The translations under genes were made by a program, and so were the position numbers. Below are positions 1 through 10,100 of a DNA stretch of 21,082 nt, piece by piece; the stretch's first letter is position 1; each line of letters begins with the position of its first letter. This stretch comes from an uncultured Clostridia bacterium (GTDB lineage: Bacteria > Bacillota_A > Clostridia > TANB77 > CAG-508). The stretch spans positions 1 to 21,082 of the forward strand of contig CANQZZ010000015.1 in assembly GCA_947628465.1 (NCBI GenBank). Reading direction: 5' to 3'. Under the pieces are notes generated by a model. It saw only the letters and a list, made by a program, of their open reading frames with translations. It made no database searches and was not told the origin of the DNA.

Positions 1-4
1 TATT

Positions 5-10
5 CCTCCT
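5..10 (-). promoter_or_regulatory. Ribosome binding site of the next gene, whose start lies outside the window
   Basis: On the minus strand AGGAGG lies directly after the PBP2 stop codon (11-13) and is followed by AATA at the window edge. The next gene in the same operon should therefore start within a few bases beyond position 1. Its identity cannot be seen. Confidence 0.6.
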
Positions 11-2080
11 TTAATTTTGTTGTTCAGTATATGGTTTTGCTGTTACATCTTCTTTAATATCTTCTTTTAGCTTAAAGTGTTCCTCTATAATTTCTTTTGT
101 AACTTCTGCTGTATAAGATCCATGTGACCCGTTTTCTACCATTACTACTATTGCAATTTCTGGATTGTCATAAGGCGCAAATCCTACGAACCATGCATTT
201 ACTTTATCTCCCGCTTCTGCAGAACCAGTTTTTCCTCCTACTTCTATATCAAAGTCTTTAAATACGCTATATGCTGTTCCTCCTGTTTCTGTTGTAACTG
301 ATTTCATACCTTCTAATACTACATCTATATTTTCTTTTTTTATATCTAATTTTTCATTATTTACTTCTTCTAAATTTAATTTTTGATTAGTACATTTTTC
401 TATTTCTTCTTTTCCTAATGATGTACCGTCTTTGTCAATTATATCTTTTACTATACTTACTTTAATGTCTTTTCCTCCGTTTGCAAGCATTGCTATATAT
501 CTTGCCATTTGTAGAGGTGTAAAGTTGTTTTCAGCTTGTCCTATAACTGCTGATAGCGAATTTCCGTAGTACCATGTTTGTCCTAATTTGTCATATAAAG
601 TTTTTCCTGCAAGTGTTCCTGATACTTCTCCTGGTAGTTCTATATTTGTTTTTTGTCCTAATCCAAAGTATTTTGCATATTTTTCTAAGCTGTCTATTCC
701 CATTCTAGTTATAACTTCATAGAAGAAATAGTTGCAAGAATTTTTTATTGCTCCTGATACATTTAAAGCTCCATGTCCTACTCCACTACTTGTATATATC
801 CAACATCTTGGATTGTATCCTTTTGGATATATTCCTGTGTCATAAATTGTTTCTGTAGCATTTATTGCTCCTGTTTCTAATCCTGCTATTGCGGATACCA
901 TTTTAAATGTAGACCCTGGAGCATAGGCACTTTGTATTACTCTATTTACTAATGCACTTTCTTTTCCAGATGTGTATTCATTCCATTTTTCTGTACTTAT
1001 TCCATTAACAAATAATTGTGGTTCAAAGTCTGGATAACTTGCCATTGCAAGCACTTCACCTGTTTTTACATCTAATACAACTGCTGCACCAGCACTTACA
1101 TCTCTTTTTTCATAGAATCCGCCTGAATTTATTTTTTCTATATTGTTCTTTAATGCAGTTTCTGTTGCAGACTGAAGATTTGCATCAATTGTTAACGCTA
1201 CGTCATTTCCTTGGACTGCTTCCTCTGTAATATACTCTCCTGTTGTTGTTCCATCTATTGACATATCTGTTTGCATTTTGCCATTTTTTCCTCTTAAACT
1301 TGATTCAAATACATATTCTATTCCTGCTTTTCCTATGTAATCATTCATAGAATATCCCTCTGAATTTTTTAATTCTTCTTCATTTATACCACCTATATAT
1401 CCAATTGTGTGTGAGGCAAGACTTCCTCTTAAGTATTGTCTAATGCATGATGTTGATATTGATATTCCTGGAAAATTCATGCTTTGTTCTTCAATTATTG
1501 CTACACTTTTTGTGCTTACCTTTTTTGCAATTGTATATGGGCTCATACTGCTATATCCTTCTGTTTCTATTCCATATCTAATTGCTATTATTGTTCTTAC
1601 TTCATCTATATTTTGATTACTAATTTCATATTTTTCTTTATATTTTTGAAATGCTTCTTCTGCTGATATTCCTTCTTCTAAGTCATTTTCGTTTAACCAA
1701 TTTTTTAGTTTTTCATCACTTATTGTAAATTCTATTGGGTTTACTTTTATAGGGAAATCATCTCTATATTTATCTCCATTTGATTCTAATACTTGTGCTA
1801 CATTTAATAATGTATTGTTTAAAGTTTGTGTATCTATTTTACTTTTATATATTTCTACATTGTATTGATTAACTGTTCCTGCAAGTACATTTCCATTTCT
1901 ATCTAATATATCACCTCTTGCAGCAACAATTGTAGTTTCCCTTGTTAGCCTTGTACTTGATTCCTGCAAGTATTCTTCTCCATGGACTATTTGAAGGTTG
2001 AAAAGTTGTATTAAAAGTATAATTCCTATGATGTATACAATTACAGTTAATATATTGTATCTTACATTTTTCTTGTCCAT
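11..2080 (-). CDS. mrdA: Penicillin-binding protein 2 (class B transpeptidase, elongasome)
   Basis: This 689-residue class B penicillin-binding protein cross-links peptidoglycan at the outer face of the membrane. A short cytoplasmic N-terminus leads into one membrane segment (about residues 9-28). The non-catalytic PBP dimerisation domain covers roughly 50-250 and the transpeptidase domain roughly 330-665. All three catalytic motifs are visible: S390-T-F-K with the acylated serine, S448-C-N, and K617-T-G-S. The start at 2080 has AAGGAGG (minus strand of 2097-2103), which overlaps the stop codon of the upstream mreD, so the two are probably translationally coupled. An mreD neighbour favours the elongation enzyme PBP2 over the division or sporulation paralogue SpoVD. 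The C-terminal tail (about 670-689) is hydrophilic. The reading frame is intact, unlike the two genes upstream. Confidence 0.92.
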   Translation of the reverse strand: MDKKNVRYNILTVIVYIIGIILLIQLFNLQIVHGEEYLQESSTRLTRETTIVAARGDILDRNGNVLAGTVNQYNVEIYKSKIDTQTLNNTLLNVAQVLESNGDKYRDDFPIKVNPIEFTISDEKLKNWLNENDLEEGISAEEAFQKYKEKYEISNQNIDEVRTIIAIRYGIETEGYSSMSPYTIAKKVSTKSVAIIEEQSMNFPGISISTSCIRQYLRGSLASHTIGYIGGINEEELKNSEGYSMNDYIGKAGIEYVFESSLRGKNGKMQTDMSIDGTTTGEYITEEAVQGNDVALTIDANLQSATETALKNNIEKINSGGFYEKRDVSAGAAVVLDVKTGEVLAMASYPDFEPQLFVNGISTEKWNEYTSGKESALVNRVIQSAYAPGSTFKMVSAIAGLETGAINATETIYDTGIYPKGYNPRCWIYTSSGVGHGALNVSGAIKNSCNYFFYEVITRMGIDSLEKYAKYFGLGQKTNIELPGEVSGTLAGKTLYDKLGQTWYYGNSLSAVIGQAENNFTPLQMARYIAMLANGGKDIKVSIVKDIIDKDGTSLGKEEIEKCTNQKLNLEEVNNEKLDIKKENIDVVLEGMKSVTTETGGTAYSVFKDFDIEVGGKTGSAEAGDKVNAWFVGFAPYDNPEIAIVVMVENGSHGSYTAEVTKEIIEEHFKLKEDIKEDVTAKPYTEQQN

Positions 2081-2101
2081 TTTTGAATACTTTTTTCCTC
2101 C

Positions 2102-2636
2102 TTAATAATATTTTGTTAGTATTTTACTTTCTGTAAATACTCTTTCTAGTATAGTTCCTAATTTACGAATTATTGGATATATTATTATAATTATCATTGT
2201 GTTAAATAATATTTCTACTGCTATTATTCTTATAAAAGGAATTATTTCAAATGACATTTTAAATATTATCACTTGTAATATATATGATATTAATTCTGTA
2301 ATAAAGGTTACAGTAGCTGTCATTAGCATTATTGTTATTCTACTATCTTTTGAAATGTTTTTTATAAACATACCACCGCATTAGTCCTGACATTCCTAAT
2401 ACTATTGCGTTTATTCCAACTACCTTTCCTATAAATAAATCTAATAATAATCCTAGTAATATTCCTATAGTCATACCATATATTTTTCCTATAAATATTC
2501 CTACAAATAATGCAAGTATTATGAAAAGATTTGGCTTTATTCCTGCTATATTAAACCATGTAAAGAAGTTTGATTGTAAAAAATATATAAAAAGAAATGC
2601 TATAAATATGATTATTATTGATAATATTTTTTTCAT
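2102..2636 (-). pseudogene. mreD: Rod shape-determining protein MreD, split by a one-base frameshift
   Basis: MreD is a small multi-pass membrane protein of the elongasome, working with MreC and PBP2. Read literally there are two ORFs: 2343-2636 (97 residues, ending in KKHFKR) and 2102-2371 (89 residues, starting MFIKN). Both are strongly hydrophobic and together give the normal MreD length (about 177 residues). On the minus strand CTA ATG C GGT GGT shows the problem. Dropping the single C (complement of g2378) yields LMGGMFIKN and joins the two frames, while the actual reading gives LMRWYVY and a stop. About five or six membrane helices are then continuous. It lies 15 bp after the upstream permease and 21 bp before mrdA. 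The frameshift is either a real lesion or a sequence error. mreB and mreC are not in the window. Confidence 0.8.
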
Positions 2637-2651
2637 ACTAACTCCTTTATT

Positions 2652-3507
2652 TTAAATAATATATTGTAATATTATTGCTGATACTACACCTATTAAATAT
2701 AAACCTAATACTATTTTTATATTTTCTTTTTGGTTATGATTTACTTTAAATAATGCAATTAATCCAACTCCTGCATTTGTTAAAAGTCCTCCTATCATTA
2801 CTGCTAAACTTAATACATTTGATAGATAAAGCTCAGTTAATATTACTGATGATGCGCAGTTTGGTATCAAGCCAATTAGTCCTGCAATTAGTGCACTTAT
2901 TACTGGTTTATTTGATACTATCATACCTAGTTTATCTTCTCCAATATATTCTATTGCAATATTTAATATCAGAGATATTATAAAAATAAATACAAATACA
3001 TTAATTGTATGTTTTATTGCAGATTTCCAAATTCCTTTTTCGCAATGACAATGATCGTGTTCACAAATACTTTCTATTTTATTTTCTTCATTTTTAGTTT
3101 TATTAAACCTATTTAATATTAAATCTATTATTAATCCTGCAAGCATTCCTATTAATACTTTAATTGCTAATATTTTAAGTATTAATGGACCTGCTACACC
3201 TTCTGATAATAATATTGGAAGCATTTCATCTGATGTTGATAGATATACTGCAAATAATGTTCCGAAGTGTTATTACTCTTCCTGCATAAAGATTAGTTGC
3301 TGCAAGCGAAAATCCACATTGTGGAAATGCACCTAATATGCTTCCTATAAAAGGTCCAAATTTTCCAGATTTTTTTATTGCTTCTTTTGTTTTATTCGTT
3401 GTTTTATGCTCTATGTATTCCATTATTAAATAGGCAACTAATAAAAATGGGAGTATCTTTATTGTATCTAATATAGTGTGTTTCAAAATATGTATTAGTT
3501 CTTGCAT
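2652..3507 (-). pseudogene. Putative 10-TM heavy-metal exporter (ArsP_2 / PF11449-like permease), one-base frameshift
   Basis: Two ORFs, 3226-3507 (93 residues) and 2652-3224 (190 residues), form one polytopic membrane protein of about 284 residues once a single C (complement of g3264) is removed. CTT C GGA ACA becomes CTT GGA ACA and reads through GTLFAVYLSTSDEMLP. The family has two similar halves, and the repeated signature is visible: GAFPQCGFSLAATNLYAGR in the first half and GLIPNCASSVILTELYLSN in the second. Between them is a cytoplasmic-looking loop with a Cys/His cluster, CEHDHCHCEKG, which could bind metal. Proteins of this family are annotated as putative heavy-metal or manganese exporters; the substrate is not proven. 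The ribosome site (GGGGGG) is weak. The start codon at 3507 follows a probable promoter at 3583-3611. It probably leads a transcript through mreD and mrdA. Confidence 0.75.
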
Positions 3508-3571
3508 AGATTTATCCCCCCATTAAAAAATATATTCTTTTGTTCTTGATTTAATATAAAATTATACCTTT

Positions 3572-3611
3572 CATGTTACCACATATTACCACTTTTTGCG
3601 CATAAAGTCAA
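3572..3611 (-). promoter_or_regulatory. Probable promoter with tandem 10-bp repeats upstream of the metal-exporter gene
   Basis: Read on the minus strand, TTGACT (3606-3611) is followed after 17 bp by TAATAT (3583-3588), a weak -10. A better-matching TATAAT lies further downstream at 3561-3566. Overlapping the first -10 are two adjacent direct repeats, TGGTAATATG (3582-3591) and TGGTAACATG (3572-3581), differing at one base. They could be a regulator site; this is inference. Confidence 0.45.
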
Positions 3612-3612
3612 G

Positions 3613-3650
3613 AAAAATCCCTACTTGCATTAAAACAAGTAGGGGCTTTT
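3613..3650. terminator. Bidirectional rho-independent terminator
   Basis: A 9-bp perfect stem, CCCTACTTG (3619-3627) with CAAGTAGGG (3636-3644), encloses an 8-base loop. On the minus strand it is followed by ATTTTTCTT, so it can end the small ORF just upstream (stop at 3652). Confidence 0.8.
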
Positions 3651-3651
3651 C

Positions 3652-3804
3652 TTAGTGATTTTCTGTGCATGTTCCTTCTTTGGCATTGCTTATCATGCGT
3701 TGCCGAAGAAACCATTCAGCTTCGGAAAGTTCTTTCTCGAGCTCATTGCAGTATGCCTTTAATTCCTCTTTTGACATACTGGCAAGTTTTTGGTTGTCCA
3801 ACAT
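3652..3804 (-). CDS. Small hypothetical protein, 50 residues
   Basis: I do not recognise a family. The ORF starts at 3804 with AAGGAGTG placed 6-7 bases upstream, has its own consensus promoter (3849-3877) and ends directly before a strong terminator, so it looks like a real monocistronic small gene. The product begins MLDNQKLASMSKEELKAYC and is highly charged and probably one amphipathic helix or short coiled coil (KAYCNELEKELSEAEWFLRQ), with cysteines at about residues 19 and 46. Its base composition is much richer in G+C than its neighbours, and it uses codons rare in this window (CTC, GCC, CGG, CGC, TCC). That suggests recent transfer. It lies between the backbone operon and the restriction-like module and points the same way as both. 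Confidence 0.75.
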   Translation of the reverse strand: MLDNQKLASMSKEELKAYCNELEKELSEAEWFLRQRMISNAKEGTCTENH

Positions 3805-3820
3805 AATCACTCCTTAAAAT

Positions 3821-3877
3821 CCAGTAAAACTGGTTAATTACATAAAATATTATATCACATATTATGTTGTTGGTCAA
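3821..3877 (-). promoter_or_regulatory. Consensus sigma-A promoter with a downstream palindrome
   Basis: On the minus strand TTGACC (3872-3877) and TATAAT (3849-3854) are separated by exactly 17 bp, upstream of the 50-residue ORF. Just downstream of the expected transcription start is the dyad CCAGT-AAA-ACTGG (3821-3833), a possible operator; the operator role is inference. Confidence 0.75.
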
Positions 3878-3956
3878 TTTCTCTATATAAATACTATCTT
3901 CTATCTTGAAGGTTTGTCAAATAATTGTTATATGTATTAATTATCTCCTTCTATCA

Positions 3957-6900
3957 TTAATCTTTACTTGATTCTTCTTTTTCTTCATAAACAATATCTT
4001 CTGTTTTACTTTCTGAATTGCTTATGCTAAAATATTTTTTTATTATGTTTTTATCATTATCATCCAATTCATATATTTCAAATATTTTTTCATCTAATTC
4101 TTTAATATAAACTTCTTTATTATCATAATCACTAATTATTTTATCAACCAATTTAACTATATCATCAACATAATCTACTTTATATTTTATTGGCAATGCT
4201 TCTAGTGTCTCTATATCTGTTTGTGGCATAGGTCTACCTTTTTCATTCGCTAATATTTCATAATACCATCTAATAACTTTAGAGTTGAGAATTGCTAATA
4301 TGTATTTTATATCCCATTCATCATTGTCTGGTGCAAATGAATGAACATTGTTTAAATGATATAATCCATCTTCATCATATGAAGCAATAATTGTATCTGC
4401 TGTTTGTCTAACAAATAGTTTAGGATTCTCTATAATATCTTTATCCCATCCACCTGCATTTAATAATGGTGGATCAATATTTATCCAATCACCTTCATAT
4501 ATAACTTTATACTCAATCACTTGTGAGCCAGATGTAATACCTTTTTTATATGTTGGTTTTTCTTGTGATAATGCTAGAATATTTTTTTGCCCTATTTTTG
4601 CTCTTACACCTGTACGACCAGTATAATTTTCTCCAAGTTTACATGAATTACTTTCTATTTTATCAATTAAATTTTTCGTAGTTTTATCAAAGAATATTCT
4701 AAATCTACTTCTGTCTAATTTTTTTGCATAACTTTGTGGATAAGCAAATGAATGCGAATCATCAACAAATCCATTTTTTCTTACAACATCAACAAATTTC
4801 ATTAAATCATCATCATCATGTTTCTTTTTTTGGAATAAATAAATTACCGAATAGCCAACACATGCATTAAAAACATCTGAGCCTAAAATTGCTATATGCT
4901 TTACTTTACATGTTTTTAAAATATAGGAACGTATTTTAGAGAAGTACATTCCTAATAGAAAACTATCTGGAACTATAAAAGTTGATACTCCTCCATCTTT
5001 ACATGAATTAATTGCTAATTCCATAAATAAAGCATACATATTAATTTTATATTCTGCTGAATTTGGATAATTATCTCTATAATATTCTTTTTCTTCTTGA
5101 GTCATTCTCCCTGAAGTATCTCTGCTTCCTGTGCCAATATATGGAGGGTTTCCAATAACAATATCAAATCCATCAGCAATTCCAAACATCCACTCCTTAT
5201 CAAACCAATCTGTTGGTTCATTAGTAAATGGCTTCCACTCAGAAAGTTGAGAATATTTTTTTGAAGGTCTTTTCCCAAATAAGTGAATACTTTCAACTAA
5301 CATATTTTGTTGAATATTCGTAAATTCTAGTTTTAATTCATTTCTTCGAGAACTATCTGCAGTAAAATATTCTTCTCTAACTCTTTTTAAAGCCTTAATG
5401 TTATCTATATTTTCAAATAAGCTCATTTGTGAAGAGTCATCTAGTTTTACCAATGAATTAGTTATAATAAATTTAAAGTCAAGATTTGGTAATGGATTTA
5501 TTCCTCTATTTTCTTCATCATCTTCTACTTTTTCTTCTATTATTAATGATAAGAAACATCTTAATCTTGATATCTCTACTGCAATTGGCTGAATATCAGA
5601 ACCAAATATTGAATTTTGAATTACACTTATTTTGCGAATATAATTTAGAGAACCAACACTGAATTTATTCTCTATTTCTTTTTTTAATATTGGATTGATA
5701 TTTTCTGTACTTTTATAAAGCCACATTTTAGCTGTAGGATCTAATTCTTGTAAGATATATACTATTTTTTGTAACATTCCTATTGGGAATGCACCAGAAC
5801 CACAAGCTGGATCATATACGGTTATTTTATATAGAGCATCAATTATTAGGTTTTTTTCTGTATCATTAAATGTATATATATCATCTTCCTTTGAATAACT
5901 TATTAGTCCTTTTAATGCTGTTTTATTAATGTTCGTTTCTTTTTGCAAATATTGCAACAATGATGTATCAACCATATAATCAACTATATCTCTTGGAGTG
6001 TAAAAGCTACCTGTATTCTTTTTTGCATTTTCACCCGTTTCTGGATTAATTTCTGCAAGTAAATTTTCAAATATACGACCTAGCATCTCTGGATCAATTG
6101 ACAATTCAATATCATAAGCTGTATTTTCATCAACTGTAAAATTGTATTCTGATAATGTTTGATATAAATCTAAAAACCATTCATTTGGAATATTAACTCT
6201 TTTAGCACATACCTTTTTATCAGTATTATAAAGATAATTGTCGTCTGCATGTGGACTAAATAGCCCACCATTTAAATATGGTATTAATTTAAACTCTCCT
6301 TCTGAAAATTCGCTTTTTCTTATACTAGTTTTAATGTTTAATAATTCAAAGAATAATGGTTCAAGTATTTCATTATAATAATATTCACAATTTAAAATTG
6401 TATCTTTATCGAAAAAGTTATTTGGAATTAATGCAATACCATTATCGCTTTTCTTTTCTCTAAGAAACCAACAAAATAAAAGACGACCAATTAACCTTAC
6501 ACCAAATTCTGAATATTTTTTTTCATTAACTTCTTTATTAAAAATTAAAGTTCTTTCATATTTTTTGTTTCCAAACTTTCCGCCAATTAATTTTGTAAAT
6601 GCTTCTGCAATTTCAGAATAAAATTGTTTATTAACAACTTCAACTGAAAATCTAGAAATTAAATCTGTTAAATCTTTAACCTTACCTCTTGAAATTAAAT
6701 ATTGATATGCTGTTTTTGTTTTTGTACCATATCCTAATGAATATGAAAAACGTCTTGGATTTGAGATTACCTTTATTATCTTTTCTCCATCATATTCATA
6801 TTTACTTGTTAAAAGAGAAATTCTGTAATTAGCCATATCGTTGTTAACAAATGAAACTATTGCATTATCAATTTTTAATCCTCTTAATATCTTAAACATT

Positions 6901-7142
6901 TCTTGAGTTATCATAACTCTTCTATTTTGACATCCTTCATTTAGAAAGACCTCGAAAATTGTTGTTTGGCATGAATTAGAATATCCTAATTGTTTTACGC
7001 TTTTAAACAATTTATTATTAAAAATTACATTGTGCTCATCTTTAGTAAAGTCATTTAATAAAATATCTCCAATTAAATATCTATAATTGTCTTGATGATA
7101 CTCTTTTTTTAGTATTTCCTCCGCTTCTTTAATCGTTATCAT
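3957..7142 (-). CDS. Eco57I-like (gamma-class) adenine-specific DNA methyltransferase with target-recognition region
   Basis: This 1061-residue protein should methylate adenine N6 in a specific DNA sequence, marking self DNA for the partner helicase. The cofactor motif I is D444-PACGSGAF and the catalytic motif IV is N665-PPY, in the order expected for gamma-class N6-adenine enzymes. The large N-terminal part (1-350) is mostly helical and unassigned. The region after about 850 (with SGSQVIEYKVIYEGDW and ILAILNSKVIRWYYE) resembles the TaqI-like C-terminal specificity domain. I see no PD-(D/E)XK nuclease, so cleavage would come from the neighbour. The start at 7142 lies inside the 3' end of the helicase gene (14-bp overlap), with GGAGG about 9 bases upstream, so translation is coupled. 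Methylases of this kind also occur in type IIG, type ISP, BREX (PglX) and DISARM (DrmMI) systems. Function as a methylase is firm; the system name is less so. Confidence 0.88.
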   Translation of the reverse strand: MITIKEAEEILKKEYHQDNYRYLIGDILLNDFTKDEHNVIFNNKLFKSVKQLGYSNSCQTTIFEVFLNEGCQNRRVMITQEMFKILRGLKIDNAIVSFVNNDMANYRISLLTSKYEYDGEKIIKVISNPRRFSYSLGYGTKTKTAYQYLISRGKVKDLTDLISRFSVEVVNKQFYSEIAEAFTKLIGGKFGNKKYERTLIFNKEVNEKKYSEFGVRLIGRLLFCWFLREKKSDNGIALIPNNFFDKDTILNCEYYYNEILEPLFFELLNIKTSIRKSEFSEGEFKLIPYLNGGLFSPHADDNYLYNTDKKVCAKRVNIPNEWFLDLYQTLSEYNFTVDENTAYDIELSIDPEMLGRIFENLLAEINPETGENAKKNTGSFYTPRDIVDYMVDTSLLQYLQKETNINKTALKGLISYSKEDDIYTFNDTEKNLIIDALYKITVYDPACGSGAFPIGMLQKIVYILQELDPTAKMWLYKSTENINPILKKEIENKFSVGSLNYIRKISVIQNSIFGSDIQPIAVEISRLRCFLSLIIEEKVEDDEENRGINPLPNLDFKFIITNSLVKLDDSSQMSLFENIDNIKALKRVREEYFTADSSRRNELKLEFTNIQQNMLVESIHLFGKRPSKKYSQLSEWKPFTNEPTDWFDKEWMFGIADGFDIVIGNPPYIGTGSRDTSGRMTQEEKEYYRDNYPNSAEYKINMYALFMELAINSCKDGGVSTFIVPDSFLLGMYFSKIRSYILKTCKVKHIAILGSDVFNACVGYSVIYLFQKKKHDDDDLMKFVDVVRKNGFVDDSHSFAYPQSYAKKLDRSRFRIFFDKTTKNLIDKIESNSCKLGENYTGRTGVRAKIGQKNILALSQEKPTYKKGITSGSQVIEYKVIYEGDWINIDPPLLNAGGWDKDIIENPKLFVRQTADTIIASYDEDGLYHLNNVHSFAPDNDEWDIKYILAILNSKVIRWYYEILANEKGRPMPQTDIETLEALPIKYKVDYVDDIVKLVDKIISDYDNKEVYIKELDEKIFEIYELDDNDKNIIKKYFSISNSESKTEDIVYEEKEESSKD

Positions 7143-10100
7143 TTCTTAAATCCTCCGTAAATATAATTGTTTCTGTTTGCGCATCAATAGCTTCTGCCTT
7201 TGTTTTTATTTGAATAATATAATGAACAGGTAATTTTTCTTTTAATCCCATAACAATTTCATCAGCTTTTGCTGGAATAATTTTTATATTAGCAATATAT
7301 TTCAATTCTCCATCACTTAAGTCATCATAGTTTTGTATTACATCATATAAATCATTTAAATAGTCTTTTTCTTTTGAGCATATTACCATAAGTTGCTTTA
7401 TGTTTTCAAGTGCAATTCCTTTTCTTTTATCAATTTTTATTTTAGGATATGTTTGTTTTATTTCATCTCTTAATATTGCAAATTTTTCATCTAGAGTAGA
7501 ATCGCTTTCAAATCCTTTTTCAGTTTGTTCTGCTTTGAATAATTTTAAGACTTTTTCTGCTGGCATAATTTGAGCCTCTTCTTCTGGCATTGCTATTGCA
7601 AATAATGAATTATTGCCACGCTTTGCAAATGAAATTGCGCATTCTTCTTCTTGATTTTTTCTAACAATTCTAGCTCTTTCTGGGATTTGTAATATTTCAT
7701 CAATAAAAATATTGTTGTGTTTAACTAAATTATAGTCATTTCTATATTCAACATCCCAACTTATTTCATTTTCTTCTTCACTAGCTTCTTTATATTGTCT
7801 TTTAAAATAACTTTCCAATGTTTCATCGGGAGTTAATGTTTTTGTATCACTTCCTATTATATTATTAATAAGTAACATTTTTAATGTTGATATACCTTTA
7901 ATTAAGGTATTTTTTTCTCCAATATCTGTTGGGAATAAATTATAAATATATATCTTATCAAATATCTTTTTATTTATTCTGTTAATTCTTCCAATTCTTT
8001 GTACTACTCTAGTTGGATTATACGGTATATCATAATTTATAATAACACCTGCGCGATTTAAGTTGAAACCTTCAGAAAGTGCATCTGTTGCTACAATTAT
8101 ATCATAGTCGTTACGTTGTTCAGTTTCTTTATATGATGCATCAAAATTACGTTTAACAATATTTCTATCATTTCTTGATGATCCACCAGTGTATAAGAAT
8201 ACTTTAAATCCTTCTTCGCTTAATTTTTTTGAAACATAATTTGCCGTGTCAGCAAAACTAGAAAAAATAACAATTTTTCTTTTTGGATTTTCACTTAATA
8301 ACTTTTTTAATGTTTCCGCAACTTCGTTGTATTTTGGATCATCTCCTAATTCATCTCCAATAAACCAATCATTATATATATTTTTTAACAACTCAATGTC
8401 TTTTTCAATTGCCTCAATATATTCTTCCTTAAATAGTTCTCTTTCAAAAGGAATTGCTTTCTTTTTTATTTTATCTAAATCTAATATTTCATCTTCACTA
8501 TTTATTTCATCCAAAGTAGTTTGGATTTCCTCTTCATTAGGATCTGGTAAATATCCTGATTTCTTAATAGGGACGTATCCTTTATCCCACCATTTTTTTA
8601 TTGCTTCATAGGACTTTAATATTGATGTTAACGTTGTTTTAAACGCAGCTTTTGAACTTTCAAATCTAGTAACTAATAATCGTTTTATAAATTGTGCTAA
8701 ATTTCTTTGAAATAACTGAATATTCATCTCACCAAATAATTCACCATATTTTTCATTAAATTCATCTAAGTCCTTTAGATAATATGATGGGTTATATCTT
8801 GCACAATTAAATTGATTACTTAATCTATCTAAAGTTTTAATATACAAATCCCTAATATCACCTAAATCATATTCTACTAAATTTGGTCCTATTATTTCTG
8901 GGAATTCAATTTTCTGCATTTTTAAATCTTCATCATATTCTTTAATTTGTTTTAAATCAATTCTACTTCTCCTGATAATTACTGGATCAATCATAACTCT
9001 TAATTCTTCACTTAATTTGTTTAATTCTTTTTTGATTGATTTACTTAAATTTTTCTTTCCCTCTTTTTCCAATCTATTATATCTTGCAATTAATTCACGA
9101 AATTTAATTCCTAAATTATCAACAGTATTTATTGTAGATCTACTTGGAGTTTGGAACAATTTAATTAAAGCAAATAAATCTTGTGGTCTATTATTATATG
9201 GTGTTGCAGTTAATAGTATTACTTTATTGTCTGGATTTGATCTTGTTAATTGATGAAGCATTTGATAATCATTGCTTAACTCATTTCTATATCTATGTGC
9301 TTCATCTAATATATATAATATTGGTTCTGGATTGTCTGAATAGTTATTATATATTTCTTCTATTTTTCCACTACTATATACTTTTACTCCTCTTAATCCG
9401 AACTCTTGTTGATAATCATTCCATTGATCAACTAAATGTGGTGGTGCAATTATAACTGTTTTTTGTATGTCAAGATTATATGCAATAGCGGATGCTATTA
9501 TTGATTTTCCTAAACCAACAACATCAGCAATAATAACACCATTATTTTTATTGATGCAATCCACTCCTAATTTTATTGCATCTAGTTGGTATTTTAAATT
9601 AAAAAATTTTCCATTTGTAATATCTGATGGTGTATTAATATCATTACTATCTGATGAATTAAATAATTCATATAATATTCTAGTATAAATCTTATATGGT
9701 TCTGGCTTAGCAAAAATCCATAATTTTTCTTTTAAAGTTCTTTCAAAATCTTTATTTCCGTCTTTTATACATATATCAATACTTCTACTGTCATTCCATA
9801 AATCTTCAAATTTAGATTTATATTCATCGTATTTATCATTATCAGAAAAACGTTCATTCATTTCCCCTTGTCCAAGTAGACCATTAAATGTAAAATTTGA
9901 TGATCCTGCAAAAACAATTCCCTTTTGGTCCCCAAAGCATGAATATTCTTCTTTATTTGTTATGATATAAGCTTTTGCATGGTTTTGAGTAGCTGTTAAA
10001 CGAATTTCTAATGAACCATTTTTTATTTTTTCTAAAAACATTTTAAATACATTTTGGCTATCAGTACTATCGAATTGTTCAGATAGTGATGATTTATTGA

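Noticed and set aside
8246..8611. 121-residue plus-strand ORF opposite the helicase gene
   Set aside because: It is antisense to conserved helicase sequence, is Ser/Phe-rich from reverse-complement codon bias and has no good ribosome site.
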